Assembly: GCF_000828715.1 (NCBI RefSeq)
Contig: NZ_AP014583.1
Span: 418,501 to 482,500, forward strand
Length of the DNA stretch: 64,000 nt
Direction of reading: 5' to 3'
From: Winogradskyella sp. PG-2
Lineage (GTDB): Bacteria > Bacteroidota > Bacteroidia > Flavobacteriales > Flavobacteriaceae
Both the position numbers and the translations under genes were made by a program. A model generated the notes under the pieces. The model did not search any database, was not told the origin of the DNA, and saw only the letters and a program-made list of their open reading frames with translations. Positions 1 through 8,277 of the stretch are shown piece by piece; positions within the stretch are counted from its first letter, which is position 1, and each line of letters begins with the position of its first letter.

Positions 1-1
1 T

Positions 2-1612
2 GAGGCTTTTAGCTCTGATTTTAAATTTTGCAGGAAAGATTCTGAAGATTTCATTAAGAAAATAGCTTCTGATATTGAATTAGAAAAAACTACGCTTTCT
101 AGGCTTAAAGAAAATGGAGAAATAGAAAAGCTAAAAAAAATTGCTAAATCTAGAAAAAAATATATACGAAAAGTTTATCCTTATATTCTATTAAATGAAG
201 AAGCAACAGTCGAAAATATAAAAAATGCGTTAAAAAAAGTTATAGCAAAAGCAACAACTAATGACTACTTTATTTTCACATTTAGTGGTGTTTCAATAGA
301 ATCAGAATCAGGAAGAACCTATTTATTACCCTATGTTAATTCAAATATGACACCTGTTGGATTTGTTGAAGAACCAAAAACTACTAATAATTTATTTTCA
401 TTATTAGAACTAGCTAATTTAATGGATCAAATAGCCTCAAAAGATCAATATGTAATTTCTGAAGCAGGTATGGGAAAAACATTTGGTCAGAACTTAATGT
501 TTCGTTTATTCGAATCAAATCCAGAAATTATAGCAGGTACAGATAGAAATAGAATTATTATAACTACTAATGGCCCTGGTTATGATGGTGGAGATTGTGA
601 TAATAGACAAGTTGAGAATGGGAAACTTTTTGATTTCATTATAAACATGCCTAAAAGTCATCAAATTATAACTAATTATAAACGATTTCAATCTAATCTA
701 TATAATACTGAGGAAGAATGTAATTCAACACGCATACCTGATTATGTTAAAATTTATAATGAGGCTGATTATAGAGATATGTTATTGAGGTATAATCAAG
801 ATTCAAATTCTAGAGGATCAAAGGGTACAAATGCAAAAAAAGATGAAGATTCTAAAAATGAAAAGCCTTCTCAAACTTATGCATTTATAATTGCTTCTAA
901 TAACTATAATAATCAACAAAAGAATTGGGCAAACCTTAAAAACCCAATCAATGATGCTGAAAGTTTTTCTAAAGTTCTAGAAGAAAAATATAATACTAAA
1001 ACTAAAAAAGCTTATAACAAGAATATGGAAGAAATCTTAAAAAGTTTTAATGAATTTAGAAAACAGATTCGAGAAAACGATAAACTCATATTTTTCATTG
1101 CAGGTCATGGCTATTATAGTGAGCTTCTTTCCGATGGTTATTTAGTTTTCAAGGATAGTAAATCATTAGATGAAGATTACGCATTAAAAAGTTATTTATC
1201 AATGGCCACAATGAATAGATTGTTATATGGTGTAAATGCGAAACAAGTTTTTTCAATATTTGATGTGTGCTATGGTGCCAATTTTGAATTAAATAATGCA
1301 GATCTATCTATAGAGAACTATTCTAATACAGAATTTGATAATGGTATTGCAAATTTCATTTCAGAAACTGACAAAAAAGTTTCAAGAATCGTTTTAGCTT
1401 CTGGGGAATATGAAGTCCCTGATTATTGGAGTAACTCTTTGAACCACTCCCCTTTTGCTGATAAACTCTTAAAAGCTTTCGAAAACGAAAAAGACTTCAT
1501 TTCACCTGGGAAAATCTATTCTTATGTGAGAGGTAATACAACCAAACCTATTTTAAAGAAGTTTGGAAAGCATGAACCAACAGGTGATTTTTTACTAAAG
1601 GTTTTAAATTAA
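2..1612 (+). CDS. Caspase-family protein with tandem pseudo-caspase and caspase domains (5' end outside window)
   Basis: The frame is open from base 2, so the gene starts left of the window; the first Met at 347 is internal. In the 536 visible residues, the first part (about 1-265) aligns by eye to a caspase fold but the His position reads F-S-G-V and the Cys position S-E-A-G-M, so it should be inactive. After a linker containing R-G-S-K comes a second caspase domain (about 290-536) with catalytic His in I-A-G-H-G (369) and Cys in F-D-V-C-Y-G (423). Peptidase family C14 is known for Arg/Lys or Asp cleavage. The pseudo-domain may regulate its active neighbour. It is followed after 6 bases by a CHAT gene, so it is probably co-transcribed. 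Whether it has a signal peptide cannot be seen. Confidence 0.85.
   Translation, partial: EAFSSDFKFCRKDSEDFIKKIASDIELEKTTLSRLKENGEIEKLKKIAKSRKKYIRKVYPYILLNEEATVENIKNALKKVIAKATTNDYFIFTFSGVSIESESGRTYLLPYVNSNMTPVGFVEEPKTTNNLFSLLELANLMDQIASKDQYVISEAGMGKTFGQNLMFRLFESNPEIIAGTDRNRIIITTNGPGYDGGDCDNRQVENGKLFDFIINMPKSHQIITNYKRFQSNLYNTEEECNSTRIPDYVKIYNEADYRDMLLRYNQDSNSRGSKGTNAKKDEDSKNEKPSQTYAFIIASNNYNNQQKNWANLKNPINDAESFSKVLEEKYNTKTKKAYNKNMEEILKSFNEFRKQIRENDKLIFFIAGHGYYSELLSDGYLVFKDSKSLDEDYALKSYLSMATMNRLLYGVNAKQVFSIFDVCYGANFELNNADLSIENYSNTEFDNGIANFISETDKKVSRIVLASGEYEVPDYWSNSLNHSPFADKLLKAFENEKDFISPGKIYSYVRGNTTKPILKKFGKHEPTGDFLLKVLN
812..823 (+). other. R-G-S-K motif, linker between pseudo-caspase and caspase domains
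   Basis: The codons AGA GGA TCA AAG encode R-G-S-K in a low-complexity linker (context N-S-R-G-S-K-G-T-N). A cut after Arg would separate the inactive first domain from the active second one. The cleavage role is inferred. Confidence 0.6.
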
Positions 1613-1618
1613 TGTACA

Positions 1619-2911
1619 GTGAAAAAAAGCATTTTATATATAATTATATGCTTTGTTACCTTACAAAGTTCATTAGCTCAAAATGATAAGGACTTAATTG
1701 AACTCCACAAAGAAAATCTTAAAGATCTATATAAGCAAAGAGGTGCTCCAGAAGAATGGGTAACCACTGGTAGAGTAAACGAAGATTATTTAAGCTGGTG
1801 CATAGACCATTACAAAAAGAAAACAGCTTTGTTAGTATATTCTTATGACAACGATTCTTTAAGAATAAATTTATTCGATCAAAGCGAAAAGAAACTAGAA
1901 TCATCAATTGCAGTTTCAAAAGAAACTCTAATCCAACAAATAAATAACAGTAATTTATTTTTCTCCAAAACAAATGGAGGTATTTCTCCGAAAATGAGAG
2001 GATCTTCTCCAATTTCAGTACCGAATAAGAAACTAAAAAGTAGTTATGAATATATCAATAAAACACTTTTTCCAGATGAATTTAAGCTAACTTCTTACGA
2101 GCACATCATCATAGTGCCAACTTTAAATATTTCAATACTACCTTTTTATGCACTCAAAATTAATGACGACTACATTATTGATTTAATGAGTTATTCTATA
2201 GCACCAAGTTTATTTGAGCTGATGGTTTCCAATAAGGTTAATCAGTCCGACTATTCGTCAAAAAAGGTGAGCTACAATTGGAACAATGCTCTCTTTGTAA
2301 GTAATCCAAAATTTCCTAATGATAGTATATGGGAATTTCCAAACTTACCAGGTGCGGAGAAAGAAGTAGTACAAATTACTTCAACCTTTAAACCTAATAG
2401 TTTTACAATTCTAAATAGAGAGGCAGCTACAAAGAAAAAAGTATTAGAATCTATTTGTGATTATGACCTACTCTACTTTGCTACACATGGAATTTCTAAT
2501 TCTGAAAACCCAATGGAAAGTAGTTTTTTAGTGTTAGCAGATTCAGAAAACTCTTCCTCTTATTTATCACTCAGCGAGATTATGAATGTGCGTTACGATT
2601 GTATGCTAAAGTCTGACCTCGTAGTTTTGAGTGCTTGTCAAACAGGACTTGGAAAGTCGCATGAAGGTGGTATTATTGGTCTTGCGCGTTCATTTCAAAT
2701 TGCAGGTGCAAACCACGTGTTAATGAGTTTATGGAATATTAGTGATAATGAAACAGCAACGTTAATGAAATTCTTCTTTAATGAATTAAAAATAGTTAAC
2801 GAATTGATGCCTCATGAAGCGCTTAGAAATGCTATTTTAAAATATAAAAATGAAGTAAATGATGATCCAAAATATTGGGCGGCATTCTCAATTTTTGGTG
2901 TTCCATATTAA
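1619..2911 (+). CDS. Secreted CHAT-domain peptidase without TPR repeats
   Basis: A 430-residue protein starting at GTG, 6 bases after the preceding stop. Residues 1-20 form a clear signal peptide ending S-S-L-A-Q. The rest is essentially one CHAT domain (caspase HetF associated with TPRs): P-F-Y-A-L strand near 175, catalytic His in F-A-T-H-G (290), Cys in L-S-A-C-Q-T-G (340), and the conserved tail motif Y-W-A-A-F near 420-423. Most CHAT proteins carry long TPR arrays in front; this one has only about 100 residues before the CHAT core. It carries R-G-S-S at 127-130, where the two other CHAT proteins have R-G-S-K. Export to the periplasm is inferred from the signal peptide. It is part of a tight operon with the neighbouring peptidase genes. 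Confidence 0.88.
   Translation: MKKSILYIIICFVTLQSSLAQNDKDLIELHKENLKDLYKQRGAPEEWVTTGRVNEDYLSWCIDHYKKKTALLVYSYDNDSLRINLFDQSEKKLESSIAVSKETLIQQINNSNLFFSKTNGGISPKMRGSSPISVPNKKLKSSYEYINKTLFPDEFKLTSYEHIIIVPTLNISILPFYALKINDDYIIDLMSYSIAPSLFELMVSNKVNQSDYSSKKVSYNWNNALFVSNPKFPNDSIWEFPNLPGAEKEVVQITSTFKPNSFTILNREAATKKKVLESICDYDLLYFATHGISNSENPMESSFLVLADSENSSSYLSLSEIMNVRYDCMLKSDLVVLSACQTGLGKSHEGGIIGLARSFQIAGANHVLMSLWNISDNETATLMKFFFNELKIVNELMPHEALRNAILKYKNEVNDDPKYWAAFSIFGVPY
1997..2008 (+). other. R-G-S-S variant of the shared motif in the first CHAT protein
   Basis: The codons AGA GGA TCT TCT encode R-G-S-S in the loop before the CHAT core helix, the same place as R-G-S-K in the two downstream CHAT proteins. 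The fourth residue is Ser in place of Lys. Confidence 0.45.
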
Positions 2912-2922
2912 AATAAAATGCT

Positions 2923-4989
2923 ATGAGACAGCTTTACTTCTTAATATTTCTTTTATTCACTAGTATAAGTTCTGCCCAATCCAAAGAGGTACTTCAGCAA
3001 CAATTTGACCAACAAATAGCAGAAACAACGCAATTAGCTAAAAATGGTCAACTACAAGAAGCTATTAAAAAATGAGAACTCGCAAAGACCTTTGCTTTTG
3101 AGAATTTTAAGGATTCCAACAGAAATCAGCAAAACATTTTAAATAAGCTTAATTTTTATTATAGATTTTTAAATGACTATAAAAACGAATTGGGAACGAA
3201 TATTGAGCTTTCAAAAATTAGAAATGCGGATTTAAAAAAAGAACAAGAAACCTATACCAATTCCTTTAAGGAACTCTCCGAATATTATCTCAGTTTTGAA
3301 AATCCCAGAGCAATTATTCCAATGTTCAAAAGTGTTAATAAAAACCTCTTAAGCGATACTGAACAGGCCTTTCAATACCGTTTTGAAAACGAACGTGCTA
3401 CATTTCTTCAGAATAACATTCTGCCGTTTATAAATTTATTTCAATCATTTGCTTACAAGACCAATTATAGATATAAAAGCTTTAACCATATAATTACTAA
3501 TAATGCCTTAGTGGCAAAAGGTGTCTTATTAAATTCTTCAAAGGATATTTTAAAAAATCTTGAAAGCTTAAATGATGACGTCATAAATAAAAAAATAATA
3601 GAGTACAGAGACGTAAAAGATTTTACAACTTTTCAGCTAAGTCTTAATGAAAAAGACCGAAGCGAACAGCTAGTAACAATGCAAGGTCGCTTAATAGGTT
3701 TAGAGTCTGAGCTGGTATTATATCACAAAAGACATTTTCTTGAAGACTTCACCTTAAAACGCGAATGGAGACGCACTCAACTTAAAGAAAATGAAGTTGC
3801 CATTGAGTTTGTACGGTTTAATTATTTTAATAAGAAGTGGACGGATAGTACCTTTTATGTCGCTCATATCATAAAAAAGAACCCTAACTCTTCGCTTGAA
3901 GTCATCCCGTTATTTGAAGAAGAGGAACTTCAAAATATTATAAAAGGTACTTCATCAAATAAAATGAATGATTCGAGAGGTTCAAAGGCACGCAGAATCA
4001 ACAAAATAACTACAGAAGGCTTATATAATCTCATCATTAAACCTCTGGAAGAAAATCTCAATGGAGTTAAGACAATTTATTTATCACCAGATGGTATATT
4101 ACACCAAATTGCTTTTGCAGCTTTAGCAAATTCTGAAGGTAAATTACTAACAGAACGTTTTAATCTTGTTCAGGTTAATAGCTCTACCTCCATTAAAAGA
4201 GTTACTAAAGAACCAAGAACTAAAACTGCACTTTTTATTGGTGGTATCGATTACAGCTATAATGCAGATGGAAAGCCAATAGCGAAACAATCTGCATTAC
4301 CAGAACTCAGAGTTAGAAATAGTAACAGAGGAGAAAATGAAAATTGGCCATATGTGAAAGGTACCAAAGACGAAATAGAAAATTTGACCACCCTTTTTAA
4401 TTCAAAAGGAAAAACATCAAATTATTTAACGAATAAGACTGCTAATGAAAAGGCTATAAAAAACTTAAGTGGAGATAGTCCAAATATTCTACATATAGCT
4501 ACGCATGGTTTCTTCTATGAAAATTCTTCTGATAGCAATAAAGTTAAATCCAATGAATATAAAAGCTCTACCAATCCTCTAGTCCGCTCCGGATTGTTAT
4601 TTGCAGGTGCTAACTATGCCTGGCAAAATGGTAATAATCCTTATGAAAAAGAAGATGGCATACTTACTGCATTAGAAATATCAAACCTAGACTTGTCAAA
4701 TACAGATTTAGTAGTACTCAGTGCTTGCGAAACAGGTCTGGGAGATATAAAAGGTAATGAAGGCGTATATGGTTTACAACGAGCTTTTAAAATGGCTGGT
4801 GCAAATATGATACTAATGAGTCTTTGGGAAGTACCAGATATTGAAACAGCTGAATTTATGACGAGTTTTTATGAGTTATGGCTAGAGAATAATGCGATTC
4901 GGCAAGAATTTATTGAAACACAGAGAAAAATGCATAAATTATATCCAAACAACCCAGATAAATGGGCTGCTTTTGTATTGTATGAATAA
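2923..4989 (+). pseudogene. Secreted CHAT peptidase gene interrupted by an in-frame TGA at 3073
   Basis: ATG at 2923 begins a good signal peptide (M-R-Q-L-Y-F-L-I-F, ending S-S-A-Q), but codon 51 is TGA at 3073-3075. The same frame then continues open to 4989 with a complete CHAT domain. Counting from 2923, catalytic His is in I-A-T-H-G (528) and Cys in L-S-A-C-E-T-G (601). TGG to TGA is a likely single change (context K-K-stop-E-L-A-K would read W). The region before the CHAT core is helical and short. The C-terminal 450 residues closely resemble the next gene, so the two are tandem paralogues. Restart at TTG 3190 would lose the signal peptide. Alternatives are a sequencing error or very recent inactivation, since no other lesion is seen. 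Confidence 0.82.
3976..3987 (+). other. R-G-S-K motif in the second CHAT protein
   Basis: The codons AGA GGT TCA AAG encode R-G-S-K (context N-D-S-R-G-S-K-A-R-R) in the loop just before the helix L-Y-N-L-I-I-K-P-L that opens the CHAT core. Confidence 0.6.
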
Positions 4990-4994
4990 AAAAT

Positions 4995-7900
4995 ATGAAA
5001 CACAACTTAACTATTCTCTTATTGCTTTCCCTTTTTATTGGGACAAGTCAAAACACAGATGATTACAACAAATGGTCTCAAAATTTTCAAAATGGCTCAT
5101 CGTATTATAGCCTGGAATCTTTTAGTCAGGCAGAAGATGAGTTTGAAAAAGCATATAATCTAGCCAAAAAATTATTTGAAACAAACTCTGAGGAATTTAT
5201 CAATACAGCTTATTCTTATGCTATTGTACTTGTTCAAGCTGAAAAGAATAATGACGCAAGAGAACCCATGGAAAAAGCTATAATTGGCATTAAGAGTCTA
5301 TATGGAGAAAAAAGTGAACCCTATGGAACCGCCCTAACAATTTTAGCTAATATATATGTAAGTATAAAATCATATAAGTTAGCGAAAGATATATACCTGG
5401 AGTCTAATGAAATTATAAAAACTGCATATGGTGAAAATCATTATTTGTATGGAATCGCTTTAACCAATCTTGCAGGATTTTATAGAGAGATTGAAGATTA
5501 CAAAAATGCTTTAAATAAACTAAACAAAGGACTTGTAATATTAAAAGACAATCCTGATTTCGATCAACAGTACTATAACAACTTAAGATACAACAATCTT
5601 CCCGGAATTTATCAAGGTCTGGGCAGGTTAGAAGATGCACTCATAATAGAAAAAGAAAGTCTGAACTTCATAAAATTAAATTATGGAAAAAACACCTCTA
5701 ATTATGCAAATATTCTCACTAGTATTGGAGGTTTGCACATTAATTTAGGTAATTTTAATAAGGCCGAAAAAGTGTTAGAAGAAGCCGCCTCAATTTTTGA
5801 GTATTTAGATAATTATGAAGATGAAGAAGCATTAGGTAATGTATATTTATTTCTAGTCGCTTGTTACTCTCAAACGTCAGATTTTAAAAAAGCATTCCTC
5901 TATGCTAGTGAAGGCATACGATTAACCAAATTAGAATCTTCTAACCCTCCTTCAAATGCATTAAATTATTACGAAATTTTAGGAAGTTTAGCTTGGAATC
6001 TTGGAACTTATGATATAGCCCGAGACTATATTCTAAAAGTAATTGATGGAACCATTGCATCTATAGGCCAAAATGCACCCCAATTACCTGTTTTAAAGTC
6101 TCAACTAGGAATATGCTATATGTACTTGAATGAAAGTGATAAAGCAGAGCAATTAATTATAGAAGCCTTTGAAACAGTAAAAAAATCGAATTATTCTATA
6201 AAAGATAAAGAGTATCGTGAATGTTTAGATAACCTAAGTACTATTTTAATAGATCAAAAAAAATACAGGGAAGCTATTAAGAACTTATCTACAACTCTAA
6301 AACGAGAAGATAAATCGCATCCTGCATATTGGCTAAAACTATCCGATTTAGCAAATGTGTATTTGTTGAATAATCAATGTAACAAAGCATTAAAATTATT
6401 TGAAGAAGCTTTAAGTGGTATTAAACAATTTTATGGTAAAAATGACTCAAACTATATTAATGCATTGAATAAATATATTTCTGCAAAGGCTTGCCAAAAA
6501 AAATATGGAGCAATACTAAATGATATTAATGAAGCAGATCAATTAACTAAAAATCAAATTCAAAATAGATTCAGTTTTAGCAATGAAGGTTTAAAACGAA
6601 TTTTTTTAACCCAATTAGAACATTCATTTGATATTTATGAATCAGTAAATGTAGATTATCAAAACACTGAACTAACAATCCTAAATTTAGAAAACCAGTA
6701 TTTATTAAAAGGGCTTCTATTAAATCAATCAAAAATCATTACAAGTAAATTAAAAGAATTAAATGATGAAGCTATAAACTCAAAGGTTGATACATATATT
6801 AATAATAAGCAATTACTAAATAGATTGGAGGATAAAAAAGAATTTCCCAATGATAAAGACTTAGATGAATTGAAATCCGATATAAGTGCTGCAGAGATAG
6901 AATTAGTTCAACTTTATAACGATAGTTTCAAAAAACCTATAAAATTTAATAAAAGTTGGAAAAAAGTTCAAAACAAATTAAAAGGTAACGAAGTTGCTAT
7001 AGAATTTTCGAGATTCAATTATATCAATAATGCTGAATCAGATAGTATATATTATTTAGCATATATCGTAATGAAAAACTATAATAATCCAATTGTTATT
7101 CAACTTTTTGAAGAAAAACAATTAGGTAAAATATTAAAATCTTCAAAGTATCCGAACCAATTATATTTATCAAGAGGGTCTAAAGCTTCAATTGTTGGTA
7201 ACAAAATAGATTCTAAAGCCCTTTATAACTTAATCTGGAAACCTATAGAGCAATATTTAAAAGGCATTAATACAATTTATTTTTCTCCAGCCGGACTTCT
7301 ACATAATATTTCTTTTGCATCTATAAAGAGTGAAGGCCATTTTCTTATTAGAGGTTATAACTTAAATCAATTGAGTAGTACCTACGAAATAGTTGATGAT
7401 TTCGAACAACCCTCGTTTGACAACATTTTAATTATGGGAGGAATTGAATATGACTACCAAGAGAGTCTAAGTGACCAAAAAGAGAACTATAAATACCCTA
7501 AAGATTTTATAGGCTTAGAAACTAAACGAAGTGAAGAAAACAAATGGAACTATTTACCAGGAACATTAAAGGAAATTAACAATCTTAATGAGTTATTATC
7601 CAATTATAATAAAACCATAACTATTTTAAAAGGTTATGATGCCAAGGAATCTATATTTAAACAATTAGGTGCCAGTAGTCCTAATATATTACATATAGCA
7701 ACGCATGGTTTTTTCTATGAAAATGAACATAAAGATATTATTAATATTTCTGGCAAAAACAGTAAATTTAAAGTTGCTGACAATCCTTTAAAACGTTCAG
7801 GTATACTATTGAGTGGTGCTAATTATGCATGGCTTAACGGCAATAATCCTAATGAAATAGATAACGGTATTCTAACTGCTGAAGAAATTTCAAACTTAGA

Positions 7901-8198
7901 TTTGTCTAATACGGATATGGTTGTTTTATCTGCATGTGAAACTGGACTTGGAGATATTGATGGTAGCGAAGGAGTCTATGGTTTACAACGTGCTTTTAAA
8001 ATGGCTGGAGTAGACATAATAGTGATGAGTCTTTGGGAAGTACCAGATAAAGAAACAGCTGAATTTATGTACTCTTTTTACTCCAATTGGCTTGAAGGTA
8101 TGAAAGTTCGAGAAGCCTTTATTACAACACAGAGAACCTTATCGAATAAATACGTTGATAACCCAGAAAAATGGGCTGCTTTTGTATTGTTTGAATAA
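4995..8198 (+). CDS. Secreted TPR-CHAT peptidase
   Basis: A 1067-residue protein starting 5 bases after the previous stop. Signal peptide at 1-19 (M-K-H-N-L-T-I-L-L-L-L-S-L). Residues 25-540 are tetratricopeptide repeats (Y-G-x-A-L-x-x-L-A-x-x-Y patterns), followed by a helical linker and a CHAT domain with His in I-A-T-H-G (904) and Cys in L-S-A-C-E-T-G (981), ending K-W-A-A-F-V-L-F-E. TPR-CHAT proteins are caspase-like peptidases controlled by their TPR scaffold; the Csx29 subunit of type III-E CRISPR is one example. This one is predicted to be exported and has no CRISPR genes nearby. R-G-S-K at 727-730 lies between the TPR half and the peptidase core. A cut there would free a core of about 340 residues. 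Confidence 0.9.
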   Translation: MKHNLTILLLLSLFIGTSQNTDDYNKWSQNFQNGSSYYSLESFSQAEDEFEKAYNLAKKLFETNSEEFINTAYSYAIVLVQAEKNNDAREPMEKAIIGIKSLYGEKSEPYGTALTILANIYVSIKSYKLAKDIYLESNEIIKTAYGENHYLYGIALTNLAGFYREIEDYKNALNKLNKGLVILKDNPDFDQQYYNNLRYNNLPGIYQGLGRLEDALIIEKESLNFIKLNYGKNTSNYANILTSIGGLHINLGNFNKAEKVLEEAASIFEYLDNYEDEEALGNVYLFLVACYSQTSDFKKAFLYASEGIRLTKLESSNPPSNALNYYEILGSLAWNLGTYDIARDYILKVIDGTIASIGQNAPQLPVLKSQLGICYMYLNESDKAEQLIIEAFETVKKSNYSIKDKEYRECLDNLSTILIDQKKYREAIKNLSTTLKREDKSHPAYWLKLSDLANVYLLNNQCNKALKLFEEALSGIKQFYGKNDSNYINALNKYISAKACQKKYGAILNDINEADQLTKNQIQNRFSFSNEGLKRIFLTQLEHSFDIYESVNVDYQNTELTILNLENQYLLKGLLLNQSKIITSKLKELNDEAINSKVDTYINNKQLLNRLEDKKEFPNDKDLDELKSDISAAEIELVQLYNDSFKKPIKFNKSWKKVQNKLKGNEVAIEFSRFNYINNAESDSIYYLAYIVMKNYNNPIVIQLFEEKQLGKILKSSKYPNQLYLSRGSKASIVGNKIDSKALYNLIWKPIEQYLKGINTIYFSPAGLLHNISFASIKSEGHFLIRGYNLNQLSSTYEIVDDFEQPSFDNILIMGGIEYDYQESLSDQKENYKYPKDFIGLETKRSEENKWNYLPGTLKEINNLNELLSNYNKTITILKGYDAKESIFKQLGASSPNILHIATHGFFYENEHKDIINISGKNSKFKVADNPLKRSGILLSGANYAWLNGNNPNEIDNGILTAEEISNLDLSNTDMVVLSACETGLGDIDGSEGVYGLQRAFKMAGVDIIVMSLWEVPDKETAEFMYSFYSNWLEGMKVREAFITTQRTLSNKYVDNPEKWAAFVLFE
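7173..7184 (+). other. R-G-S-K motif in the third CHAT protein
   Basis: The codons AGA GGG TCT AAA encode R-G-S-K (context Y-L-S-R-G-S-K-A-S-I), located before L-Y-N-L-I-W-K-P-I. This matches the position in the paralogue upstream, although the surrounding residues differ. Confidence 0.6.
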
Positions 8199-8232
8199 AC
8201 TTAAAAAAGTAAAACCTAGAAAATTCGTAATT

Positions 8233-8260
8233 TGCTAATATCTATTTTAGATATTTAGCA
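8233..8260. repeat. Imperfect inverted repeat in the gap before the caspase-TPR gene
   Basis: Arms TGCTAATATCTA and TAGATATTTAGCA (one extra T in the right arm) enclose a TTT loop, in the 79-base gap between the CHAT operon and the next gene, 18 bases before its ATG. It could be an operator or an mRNA hairpin. It lacks a T-run, so it is a poor terminator. Confidence 0.4.
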
Positions 8261-8277
8261 TAATACCAAATCATATT

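Noticed and set aside
1719..2012. Minus-strand frame inside the first CHAT gene, with other small antisense frames at 5413-5640, 15720-15935, 20237-20572, 37054-37287 and 56291-56749
   Set aside because: They lie wholly inside well-supported genes, have no family features and follow from base composition.
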